Source of the DNA: Terriglobia bacterium
GTDB taxonomy: Bacteria > Acidobacteriota > Terriglobia > JAIQFV01
Assembly (NCBI GenBank): GCA_020072965.1
Contig: JAIQFY010000015.1
Coordinates: 1 to 64,000, forward strand
Reading direction: 5' to 3'
DNA: 64,000 nt
The translations under genes and the position numbers were made by a program. The notes under the pieces were generated by a model. The model was not told where the DNA came from. It saw only the letters and a list, made by a program, of their open reading frames with translations, and searched no databases. The first letter of the stretch is position 1; every line of letters begins with the position of its first letter. Below are positions 8,156-18,000 of the stretch, in pieces.

Positions 8156-9237
8156 TGCGATACGGATATTGGCTTCCGGTTTTTGGCGGCTGGCTCCGGA
8201 ACGTCGAGAACGAGGGGATGGAACCCACGTGGGAGTACAACAGCCGGCTGGCAAGGCGCAGCGAGGAGATCGGGTTCGACCTCACGCTGATTGCTGAACT
8301 GAATTTGAATGATATTAAGGGCGTTCACGCCCCAGCCCTCGATGCCTGGTCGACGGCGGCGGCCCTGGCTGCGGTGACCCGTAGGCTGGAATTGATGGTC
8401 GCGGTCCGTCCCACTTTCCACCTGCCGGCACTGCTGGCTAAGCAGGCCGCCAACATCGATCACATCAGTGGCGGGCGCCTTTCGCTCAATGTGGTCTCAT
8501 CCTGGTGGGCCGACGAAGCACGACAATACGGGGTACATTTTGAGCAGCATGATGACCGTTACGCGCGGACCGCGGAGTGGCTCCAGGTGTTGAACGGGGT
8601 GTGGAGCCGTGACCAATTTTCATTTGCGGGCAAATATTACCGCGTCGAAGACACGATGCTGCAGCCCAAGCCCGTTTCCCGCCCGCGTCCCACCCTCTAT
8701 GCCGGCGGCGAGTCTGAAGCGGCCAAGGAGCTCATCGCGCGTGAGTGTGATGCCTACGTCATGCACGGGGATCCTCCCGAGCGGATTACAAGTAAAATTG
8801 CTGATCTTTCGTCCCGTCGTGAACGGATGAATTTACCCCCGATGAAGTTCGGGGTGGCTGCCTATGCCATCGTCCGGGAGACGGAAGATGAGGCAAACCG
8901 GGAATTGCGTCGAATCACCGACGTGAAACAGAGTGCGGCCGGGTATGGGAATTATCAAGAGTGGCTGGCGGGGACACAACTGGAGCAGAAGGTCTCGCTC
9001 GAGGATTATTCGGTGTCGAACCGGGGCTTGAGATCGGGTTTGGTGGGGACGGCCGATCAGGTTCTGGCGCGAATCGCCGAGTTTGAGGCGGCAGGCGTGG
9101 ATTTGTTCCTGTTGCAGTTCAGCCCCCAACTGGAAGAGATGGAACGGTTCGCCGAGACTGTCATTGCGCGCGGGAGTTCGCTATCCCGCGAAAGCCCGAG
9201 TCTGGGTAACGCGTGGGAGCCAAGTATAGGGGATTGA
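8155..9237 (+). CDS. Luciferase-like (LLM class) flavin-dependent monooxygenase
   Basis: A 360-residue TIM-barrel protein of the bacterial luciferase/SsuD/SfnG group: RYGYWLPVFGGWLRN at the start, then LMVAVRPTFHLPALLAKQAA, DHISGGRLSLNVVSSWW and RPTLYAGGESEAAKE (phosphate-binding region), ending in GTADQVLARIAEFEAAGVDLFLLQF. SsuD and SfnG use reduced FMN and O2 on organosulfur substrates; others in the fold use F420. The TGATG overlap with the ATP-grasp gene ties the two together. The likely role is oxidation of the small molecule or peptide handled by the ligase, perhaps at sulfur in the Cys-rich peptide. No flavin reductase gene is nearby. Confidence 0.88.
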   Translation: MRYGYWLPVFGGWLRNVENEGMEPTWEYNSRLARRSEEIGFDLTLIAELNLNDIKGVHAPALDAWSTAAALAAVTRRLELMVAVRPTFHLPALLAKQAANIDHISGGRLSLNVVSSWWADEARQYGVHFEQHDDRYARTAEWLQVLNGVWSRDQFSFAGKYYRVEDTMLQPKPVSRPRPTLYAGGESEAAKELIARECDAYVMHGDPPERITSKIADLSSRRERMNLPPMKFGVAAYAIVRETEDEANRELRRITDVKQSAAGYGNYQEWLAGTQLEQKVSLEDYSVSNRGLRSGLVGTADQVLARIAEFEAAGVDLFLLQFSPQLEEMERFAETVIARGSSLSRESPSLGNAWEPSIGD

Positions 9238-9304
9238 CGTAGGAAGAATGAACCTGGATTCCGAAGTTGATTCTTCTTTAAAGCCGCCCACCGGCGAAAT
9301 GAGT

Positions 9305-9613
9305 AGTCCCGCGAGGCACATCCGCGTCAACCTAAGACCGGAGTAACAGGCAGTCCATAATCCCCCTGGCGGAAGCCGGGGGATGATTCAGGTACAGCCT
9401 ACAGCAGCGATCCCATTTTCATTATCTCCCCACCCCCCATCCCGCGAAGCGGGATGGGGGGGTGTAGTTTATTCTTGGAGCCTGTGTTAGTAGGCTGTAC
9501 TTGAACTTTCCCCCAGCTTCCGCTGGGGGAATTCGACAGAACCGTCCCCTTCCCCCTTTAAAATCAATCCTCTTTAGGTTGACGCCCGCCGCGGCGGGCG
9601 CGAGGCGGGACGT
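9305..9613. repeat. Palindromic intergenic element with nested inverted repeats
   Basis: Nested pairs are centred near 9450: GCGTCAACCTAA (9324-9335) with TTAGGTTGACGC (9574-9585); GTACAGCCTAC (9392-9402) with its near-complement (9490-9500); GGAAGCCGGGGG near 9371 with CCCCCAGCTTCC near 9511. A 13-bp hairpin of CCCCCCATCCCGC and its complement lies at 9433-9461. The 622-bp gap 9238-9859 holds no supported gene. The build is like the element at 2609-3015 but the sequence differs. Confidence 0.55.
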
Positions 9614-9859
9614 GAGCCCCAGGTAGAGCGCCTTTTTCAACCAGGGAGCCCGCCTCGGTGGGCGACATAAGTTTTTCGCCCCCCGCAAATTCGTTTCCGT
9701 TGGGCCCCCTGCAAACGAAAACAACAAAAGGATGGTCGTGATCTTCGGAATTCAGGATGGAAGCATCTGGCAGGGACTAAGGATTGGAAGACGATCTCCA
9801 GGACCATCTCTCGAACTCAGGCGAGGATGAACTGAACCACGGGCTGACCATCCACTTTA

Positions 9860-10984
9860 TTACTTTTCTGTCGCTTCAGCCAGCAGCCCTTCCAGCCAAA
9901 CCTCTTGACCCATGATGCGAGTTTTCCATCCCGGCCGCAGTCGGTCGAGCAAAAAGGCCTGTGCCATCCCAGAGTAATAAAAGCGTATGTCTCCTTGCCG
10001 GGAGGACTGCATCCGCATGTTCATGAGTTCTCTTGACCATTGACTGGAAAAAGTCTTGTATTTTTGAAAATCGGGATCGACAGACAATTCCGGCAGCGGT
10101 ACGTAAGACCGGCTTAAAGATGCCTCGCGCCAGATCGCTAATTCGATGTACTTGGCAATCCCTTCCAGCCATTCCATGTGGCGTTCATAGTTTACCATCG
10201 AGACATCCAGCCCGTGGCGCTGGCGCCTTTCGCGCCGGGCGGCCAGGAACTCTCGCGCCAGGTTGGCCCCTTCCTCGTCCGACCTTGCATTGACCGCCTG
10301 GGCCAAGAGGGTCAGCTCCATTTTCCATGATTTCTGCAACTCGGGATTCTCCCACGGATAGTTCGTCTCAACCCGATATGCCTTCTTCGCCCCGGCAAAA
10401 CGGCCCGGAGCCATCCCTGCTTGGAAGGCGTGAAGGGATTCGTGCAGCAGGATCGCAATATGGAAGTCAGAGCTATTGAGGTTGAACAGTCGCATGGGCA
10501 GACGGTAAGGAAACACCGGCTTCAGGAATCCCGGCATGTGCCCTCGCAAGTTGTTCGCAAAGGATATCTGCATCCAGTCCTTTGTGGGCAGGCTCGCCGC
10601 CCAGCGATTGCCAATCGGTACGGCAAAGGCCACGCTCTCCGGATTTTGAATTCGAAAATAGGGATTTCCCAGGAAAGTGTCCCCGGAAACCTGCTCCCAG
10701 CCGGGAGGTGGATTGGGATCACCCACAAGAAAACCATTCTGCTCGTTGCGGGAGAGGAAGGGAATCTCAGCCCGCCCCCAATCCGGCCACAGAGATTCGC
10801 CTACAGTCTGTTTCAGGTGAAGCGCCTCGGCGAGATATGACTTTTCCTGTGGGTCGAGGCGATCAATGAACCTGGAGTGAGTAGGAAGCCCCCGATTGCT
10901 CAGGAACGACACGCCCGCGGCAGAGAGAATCAGGATGAACAGAATGAGTATGCCAGTTCTTAGTATCCGTCGGAAGCTAGCCAA
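9860..10984 (-). CDS. Membrane-anchored HExxH (gluzincin-like) putative metallopeptidase
   Basis: A 374-residue protein with one N-terminal hydrophobic segment (TGILILFILILSAAGVSFL) and a large extracytoplasmic part. The zinc motif is H181-E182-S-L-H185 in AILLHESLHAFQAG. A second helix with WLEGIAKYIELA offers Glu274 as a possible third ligand, the arrangement of gluzincins (HExxH...E). I do not recognise a named family. Peptidase activity is inferred from this motif pair only. It is followed by a palindromic element, and the SDR gene lies 46 bp upstream on the same strand, so the two could be co-transcribed. Confidence 0.75.
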   Translation of the reverse strand: MASFRRILRTGILILFILILSAAGVSFLSNRGLPTHSRFIDRLDPQEKSYLAEALHLKQTVGESLWPDWGRAEIPFLSRNEQNGFLVGDPNPPPGWEQVSGDTFLGNPYFRIQNPESVAFAVPIGNRWAASLPTKDWMQISFANNLRGHMPGFLKPVFPYRLPMRLFNLNSSDFHIAILLHESLHAFQAGMAPGRFAGAKKAYRVETNYPWENPELQKSWKMELTLLAQAVNARSDEEGANLAREFLAARRERRQRHGLDVSMVNYERHMEWLEGIAKYIELAIWREASLSRSYVPLPELSVDPDFQKYKTFSSQWSRELMNMRMQSSRQGDIRFYYSGMAQAFLLDRLRPGWKTRIMGQEVWLEGLLAEATEK

Positions 10985-11030
10985 AGTGGCCTCGGTACAG
11001 TATCAATGAAAGGCTGTACAAAAACATCGA

Positions 11031-11837
11031 CTATCCCTGGACCAGTGCGGACATAAACCCCCCGGACCCCAGTAACGATTGGCCTCCATCACAAACGTAC
11101 ACCGCGCCCGTGATGTAAGCGGCGGCGTCGGAGCACAGGAACAGGGCGAGATCCGCAATTTCGTCTTTGCTTCCAAAGCGCTGGAGGGGAATCGACCGCG
11201 CGAGTTTCTGTTTGATTTCCTCCGTGGGACTGAGCCGGCGCATCCCCTCGGTCTCGGCAATGGGTCCTGGGGCGATGGAGTTCACTCGAACGCCTGCCTT
11301 GCCCCACTCGACCGCCAGCGTCCGGGTCAGCATGTCCACTCCTGCCTTGGCGGCACACACATGCGATTGCATGGCAAAAGGAATAAACGCATGGGTGGCG
11401 GAAATACTAACGATCGAAGCACCGGGTTTCCGCAAGTGCTCATACGCAGCCCGGCAGGTATTGAAGGTTCCAAGGAGATCGATGTCGATCACCGATTTGA
11501 AGCCATTGGATGACATGCCTAGGGCTGCAGCAGGGAAGTTTCCTGCCGCCCCACAGAGCAGGATATCGATTTCACCAAACCCCTCGCGGGTTTTCTTCAA
11601 GGCGGATTCGATGGCTTGATAGTCGCGGACGTCGGCGACATATCCCGCAGCGGTTCCTCCTCCGGCTTGAATGGTAGCAGAAGCTTGATCGAGCTTGTCC
11701 TGGGTACGTCCGACCAGTGCAATCTTTGCTCCGTGTTCCGCAAATCGTTCGGCGATGCGGAGATTGATTCCGCTGCCTCCGCCGGTAACGAACGCAACCT
11801 TGTCTTTGAGTAGATGATCTCGAAAAATGCTGGGCAT
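11031..11837 (-). CDS. Short-chain dehydrogenase, 2,4-dienoyl-CoA reductase-like
   Basis: A 268-residue SDR. The cofactor motif is VTGGGSGIN, and the catalytic region reads SATHAFIPFAMQSHVCAAK. The usual YxxxK tyrosine is missing, as in peroxisomal-type 2,4-dienoyl-CoA reductases (DECR2), which share QxHxxAAKAxVD and the later VNSIAPGPI..TEGMRRL. It probably reduces 2,4-dienoyl-CoA with NADPH in breakdown of unsaturated fatty acids. The start at ATG 11837 is preferred because AGGAG lies seven bases upstream; an in-frame TTG at 11891 lacks such support. No other beta-oxidation genes lie in the window. Confidence 0.85.
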   Translation of the reverse strand: MPSIFRDHLLKDKVAFVTGGGSGINLRIAERFAEHGAKIALVGRTQDKLDQASATIQAGGGTAAGYVADVRDYQAIESALKKTREGFGEIDILLCGAAGNFPAAALGMSSNGFKSVIDIDLLGTFNTCRAAYEHLRKPGASIVSISATHAFIPFAMQSHVCAAKAGVDMLTRTLAVEWGKAGVRVNSIAPGPIAETEGMRRLSPTEEIKQKLARSIPLQRFGSKDEIADLALFLCSDAAAYITGAVYVCDGGQSLLGSGGFMSALVQG

Positions 11838-12066
11838 GGGGATGGCTCCTGAGGGATGTGAGATTTGATCTGGCAGAAGGTGGTTCGACAAGAGGCTATG
11901 CTAACACGATTAATATTGAAGAATGGGCGGAATTACATCCCGGAGCCGCAAAAGAGTCACACCTGCATTGATACGGCCGTTCAGATGGCTAAAACCATCG
12001 TGTCTCCATGCATGGGAATGCCTGGCACCCAATCCTTTATTTCTCCGCGGGCTTTGCGCGGTAAGA

Positions 12067-15000
12067 TCATTTCCTCTCTTCCCTCCGGTCTTCGACGGTT
12101 ATCCGCACTTCGGTGCCGTTGGTGCGGATTTCGGGAACGTACATCGCATAACCGAGCGTGGGCAAGGCATGGAATTTACCCGGCGCCTCCGCGCGCAGAT
12201 CATACCGGATCTCCCAGATACCCTGGGGGAGCTTGTCAATGAACAAAGCCACCTTGCGATCGCGCAGTTCCTGATACACCCAGCGCGACCGGCCGGTGTA
12301 ACCAGATTCAGAGGGATTGGATGTAGTGAGTTCGACTTTGGACTTTGGACCTTGGACTTTGGACTGGTCTGCTACAGCGCTCGACTTCAGTTCCTTGGCA
12401 TACATCGGCTCCCCACTCCGGATCTGGACCGCTTCCAAACCCGCCGGCTTGAGGTCCTCGAAAACAAGATACTCATAATTGTTTTTCGCTTCGATGGTCA
12501 GGACGGTTTGCACCCGATCGCCACTGGTGACGGATTCCGCGTCATTGAGGGGTTGCCTGTCATAAACGTACCCCTTCAATAGAGTGGGATGTCCCACGAG
12601 CTTGTAGTACTGGCGGCGAACAAAGATTTCATTGCCGGCAGCGGGAATGGGCTCTTCCAGGCTGAAGTAGCGGGTCTGAGCGGAGAAGTAGAGAGGACTG
12701 TTCCCGCTCTTCCGCTTGATGCGAATTTCATTGGCGCCGTCAACGAGGTCCTTAACATCGACATTGAATAAAGACGGGGCGGTTAGGGCGTCGTCCGGGG
12801 TGACTTTTTTCGTGACAATGATGTGCCCGTTTACGCTGAGCTCGTACTCCACCTCCGGACGCAGTTCCCCGCTGGATCGCAAATAATCGGTGAGTGAAAG
12901 GACGGTAATAGCGGTGTCGCGAGTGCTGTTCCACTGCGCGCCCCTGCGGTTCTTGATCAGCCAGTTGGTCACGGGCTCCACGAGCTTGTTTTGCGGATCG
13001 ATGGCCAGAAGTGCTCGCAAGGCAAAGGAAGTGGCCTCAACGCCTCCATCGGACCATCGCCAGTAGATGCCATCCTCCCCCCAATGGGCCGTCGGGATGA
13101 CGCTTTTTTCAGAACTCTGGCCGCTTTTTTGGATGACGGAAACATCCGGCCTGGTATCAATCTTTACGCCATTCTCAAGGTTGCGGATTAACGTCCTGGC
13201 CTGATCTGAATAACCCAGATGGTTGGCGCTCAAAGCCAGCAGCGCCCGGGTGTAAGCATTGAGCTGGTCGCGGTTTTTCCAGAGATTGTCGAAGGCCTTG
13301 GAAACCGGCGAGGCAATTTTGGCCAGTTTCATGGAATGATGGTAGGTCGAGACTGCATGCAGCATCCATGCCTGCAGATCATAATTCATTTCCTGCTCGA
13401 CGAGGGTCTTCTGGAGATAGTCGGCGCCACGGTCCAGCACTTCCGGCTTCAACTTGATGCCGGCGTCGCGCGCGAGGGTCAGACCCCACACGATGTAGGC
13501 TGTCATGAAAGGATCGGTGTCGCCCTCTTTCCACCAACCCCAGCCTCCATCCGGGTGCTGGAAATCATAGAGACGCTTCAAGCTTTGGTGAGTAACGTCA
13601 TCAAGAAGCTGGAGGTCCTTCGATCCACGGGGATGAGTCTGGGCGGCAAACTCCGGCTCCACCCCTCCGAACACTTTACCCATGACCAATTCAGGCCGTA
13701 GCCCAAGGTCCTTAAGCGTCTTTGCCACGACCACGGCGGGGAGGAAGCGGCTCATGGTCTGTTCCGTACAGCCGTACGGATAGTCGATGAGGTAGGGAAG
13801 GGCATCGAGCATGGTGACTGCCATGCTGGACGCCACCTGGACTGTCATCACTGTCAATTCCGGCTTGCGCTCCTTGGGTATGTCGAGTTTTATAGATACT
13901 TCATCGCCGCGCATCTTGCCGGACTTCGCAATGAACTTTTCGATCCCGTGCTCGTAAACGAGGAATGTTTTTTCCATTGCATCGGCATAGACCCCGCCGC
14001 GCCCGGTGACTTTCAATTTGGCTTCACCAGGTGTTTGAACTGAAACAAGCCAGTCGGCCCTGGCCTCGCCATTGGCGGGAACCTGAAGGGGAGACTGCTC
14101 TCCCTTGACGGGTGTGCCATTGACGACGATGCCCGTCACTACGACACCCTGGGCATCGAGGGATGGCCTAACTGTCATGGGTTTATCAGTGTTGTTGTTC
14201 ATCACGGCAGAGATGGTGACCTGGTCACCCACAAGGAAGAACCGGGGCGCCTGCAATCGGACAATCAGCGGCTGTTGCGTTCGAGCAGTCGACGCGGCAA
14301 TGCCGAACTGGTTTGTCTCGCTCTCGACGCGCGCGGTCGCCTTCCAAGTGGTCAGCGAATCGGGGAACTTTACTGTGACGATTGCCTTGCCATCTTTGTC
14401 GGTCACTACGTCGGGCTGCCAAAAGATAGTGGCCCGAAAATCAGTGCGCACTTGGACGGCGGGTTCTTGTCCGGGCGTACCAGGTGGTGGAGGAGGTATT
14501 GGTGCTGGTGCCGCCAGGGCCTCTTCAGGCATTTGCGCAACGCTCATGGCTCTATTAACGGTCCCTGTGGATTTGAAAAACCTGAGCTCGTCCTTGGCCT
14601 CCATCCTTCCGTTCCTGGAAATCACCCCGCCTGCCACCCCACCGAATATTCCTCCTCCGCTTCCGGCCCCGATCCCAGCGCCGAATTCCGCGTTGGCGTC
14701 TTCCACCAGTTGGCGCTCATCCACGAGTTCTTTGGCACGGCCTTCGACAAGCTTTGTAAGGCTCTTTTGATTGAAAGAGCTTTGATTCTGAATTCGGTTG
14801 TGGCGTTTGGTTCCGTAAAAGACTTGTCGCGGATCCCCGGCATAGTCCTGTTGAATGTAGTAAACCGATTCATCCACCAGCCCGACACCCACCTCACTCG
14901 AAATCGGCTTCCCATCGAAGGTGCGCGTAGTGATGGTCAGAGTTCCTTCCTCGCGTGGCTGGTACTGGTCGCGGTCGGCTTTTACGTCGACCGTGAGGAA

Positions 15001-18000
15001 TTGTTGGACGGGAGGGATAACAATCTGTTTTGTGTCGAGCGAGATTTGTCCTTCATTCACCATGGTGGCGCTGAGGAAGATATTCGGCACGTGTTTCTCT
15101 TCAATGGGGATTTCAATGAGTTTCACCGTTCCCGTAAGGTGGACCAGTTGGTAGCTGTATAGATCTTCGCCTTCAATGCTGAAGAGAACATACCGGTCGT
15201 TGGTCGGGACGTTCAGCAGGATGGGCGCTTTTTGCCCCACATGAAACGTGTCTTTGTCGGCAATAATCTCGACCCCGCCGTGACGATAACCGAGCTCCGT
15301 GGTCGAGTCCTTGCACACCCACACGGTGGTTTGGGCTTTAATGGGGGTGCCGTCTTTGTCCCTGCTGCCCCAGGCGATCTGATAGTAGCCGTCGCGCGCT
15401 GGCGTAAACGTGAGTTCTGCCTGTCCCGCCACGTTGGTCTTAACAGTTTGCTTCAGGATGTCCTCATGCTGGTAGCCTCGAAACTTGAGCCGCCAGGGCC
15501 TGCCGCCCGAGCCGGGCGGGGGAGGGAAGAGAGGCCACCTCCGGCGCTGGATAGTTAACTCATCGCCTTTTACTTCCTTCCCCGTGGGATCAATCCAAAT
15601 CTCGTACCAGAAGTCCCTTGTAACTTTCACCGTGCCTTCAACCTCAACAGGCTGCTCATTGGCGTCAAGAGTTTTCATCTCGACCGTGACTTTATCCTGT
15701 GGTCGATAAAGGTTATGTTGAGCGTGGGGATAAACATAGTACCGCTGCTGGGTAACCCGCACCGTACCGCTGCCTTCAATTTCGCGGCGCGACGCGTCAG
15801 TCACTCGTGCTTCGATAAAATACTCGAAGTCCTGCTGATCACCGCGCGGGGTATCAAAGCTGAGAGAGGCCTTGCCCGTGGCATCGGTCTTAATCGTCTC
15901 GTGCTTGATCACCTGACCCTGCCGGCCTCCATAATACTGGGATCGCCCACTCATATCCTCGTAGTACCAGGGAAAATCGTGGGGAGGATACCAACTGCGA
16001 TAAAACGGGTTTTGATGGACTAGCACTTCAACAGAAGCATCACTGACCGGGCCGCCAAAATAGTAATCCGCCTGGATGTTGACTTCGACCGACTCACCGA
16101 TCCGAAACGATTTCTTCTTCCCGTTCTCTTCAGGTGTTTGGACAGTGACCTTGAACTCCGGTAGTTTATATTCCTCCAGCCGGAACAGATTGGCAGACCC
16201 GACCTGGGACCTTCGCCCTTCTTCCCAGAAGGTCACGCGGTAGACTCCCAGGGGCATGGCGTCGGTCAGTTCGAGGCTTCCCCAGGCGCTCCCGAAGGCA
16301 TTCAGTGTGATTTTTCCTTCTTTTACCTTGGAGCCGCGGGCATCGGTGAGTTCGAATTCAAGGGTCTGGTTGGCGGGCGTTGAATAGACTGAGTCGTTGT
16401 AGCGGCGTGCGATGAGTTTCCAATGCGCCTCTTCCTTAGGCCGGTACGCGGGCCGGTCGGTGAAGGCGTAGATGCGCCACGGTAGCTCCTGCCGCCCGTA
16501 AGAATACGAATTGCCCAGGCTGAAGGCCTGCCTCTCCCCGGTGATGGCACTGAGAAAGAGCTGGATGTTGTCGCGATTTCCCGCCACATCAAAAACCGCA
16601 ATCCCATCTGCATTCGTTTGTTTAGCGGATTTCTTGCTGATCCACGTGCGGTTTTGATAATTATATGAGCTTTCCCACAGGGTCACGTTGGCTTCCGCGA
16701 TGGGAGCACCATTCAGCGCGTTACAGAAATAGACGAGCGCCTGTTTGCCGGTGGTTTTCAGCACCACAGAAGTATCCGTAACCAGAATCAAGTCGCGGGC
16801 ATTCACCGTACTCCAGGCTGCTTTCAGAAGGTAAGCTCCCGCCGGAAGTTTGCCTTCAAGACGAACGGTCTCGGAGCCGGGGCGATAGTCTCCTTGATCG
16901 CGGGTCTCTCTGGACCATGATTTCAGGGGCTGACGCCCGGCCAGGTTTATCGACTCAATCCATCCTCGAATCCACTGGCCGCTGGCCATCTCAACATCCC
17001 GAGTAAGATCCACTTTGTAGAGCTCGAATTCAATTTTCTTAACATTGCGCCAATTCAGGTTGAACTGGATTTCTGAGCCTGGAAGGAAGAAGTTTGAAAC
17101 AAAAACGCCAATACTGGACTTCGTGATGTTTTCAATCTGCTGCCTGGCTTGTTCGTAGTAACGCGATTCGCCCTTCTGGTATTCACTGATGAGACGGCGA
17201 TACAATTCCAGTGCGCGTACGTAATCTGGTTCGCTCTTCTCTTGACCCTCTTCGTCCACCGTGACGCGCCCGTTGTTCTCAAGCCATTGCGCATACTGAA
17301 AGAGCGCGTCGTCATACCAATAAGTGGATTTTCCCTCTCGAATGGCGCCTTCAAACTCCTCAGGAATCCGTCGTCGCTGGTTCGTGTCACTCGCGTGCAT
17401 CCGGAGTGTCATGGCGACCAGATAATGAGCGTGGGCCTTGTCATCCGCGCCCTTCGCGATCTTCAGCGTATTTTCCAGGGTCTCGAGAGGGATGTTGGAG
17501 CTGTAATACCCATAGGAATAATAGCGTAGATCTCCGGTCGGCCGTGTCATCTTCCATACGATCTTCAGATAACGGTCCCGCGCCGTCTCAATGTCCGCAG
17601 ACCCCGCCCACCAGTCCAATGCCTGCTGATAATGCGGCCAGGCCTGCCCCCAGTCGGCTAGGTTACGTCGCGTCCACCAGAAATCGCCCAGCGATTCCTG
17701 CACTTCAGTCCACACCCGGTCGCGGTCTTCAGGTCGCTGAATATCGCGCACGAGTACGTCGAGCTGATGGCGTGCCTGGTCGAGTTTCGTGGTGTCTGCA
17801 GTTTGGGTTGCCGCCTGCGAGCGCCACAGCGTGTCGGCCTGGCGGAATTCGACCCATCGCCTCTGGGTCGGAGAGAGGTTCAATGCGCCGGCCTGAACAT
17901 AACTCTCATATGCCCGCGCGTAGGAACCTTCAGCGTAAGAGGCCTCGGCGCCACTTTTCACCTTTTCATAGTCAGGGGTTTGAGCGTAGAGCGAAATCAG

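Noticed and set aside
14275-15162. A 295-codon plus-strand frame opposite the alpha-2-macroglobulin
   Set aside because: It is a shadow of the intact gene on the minus strand; composition is His/Arg/Ser-rich without any fold signature.
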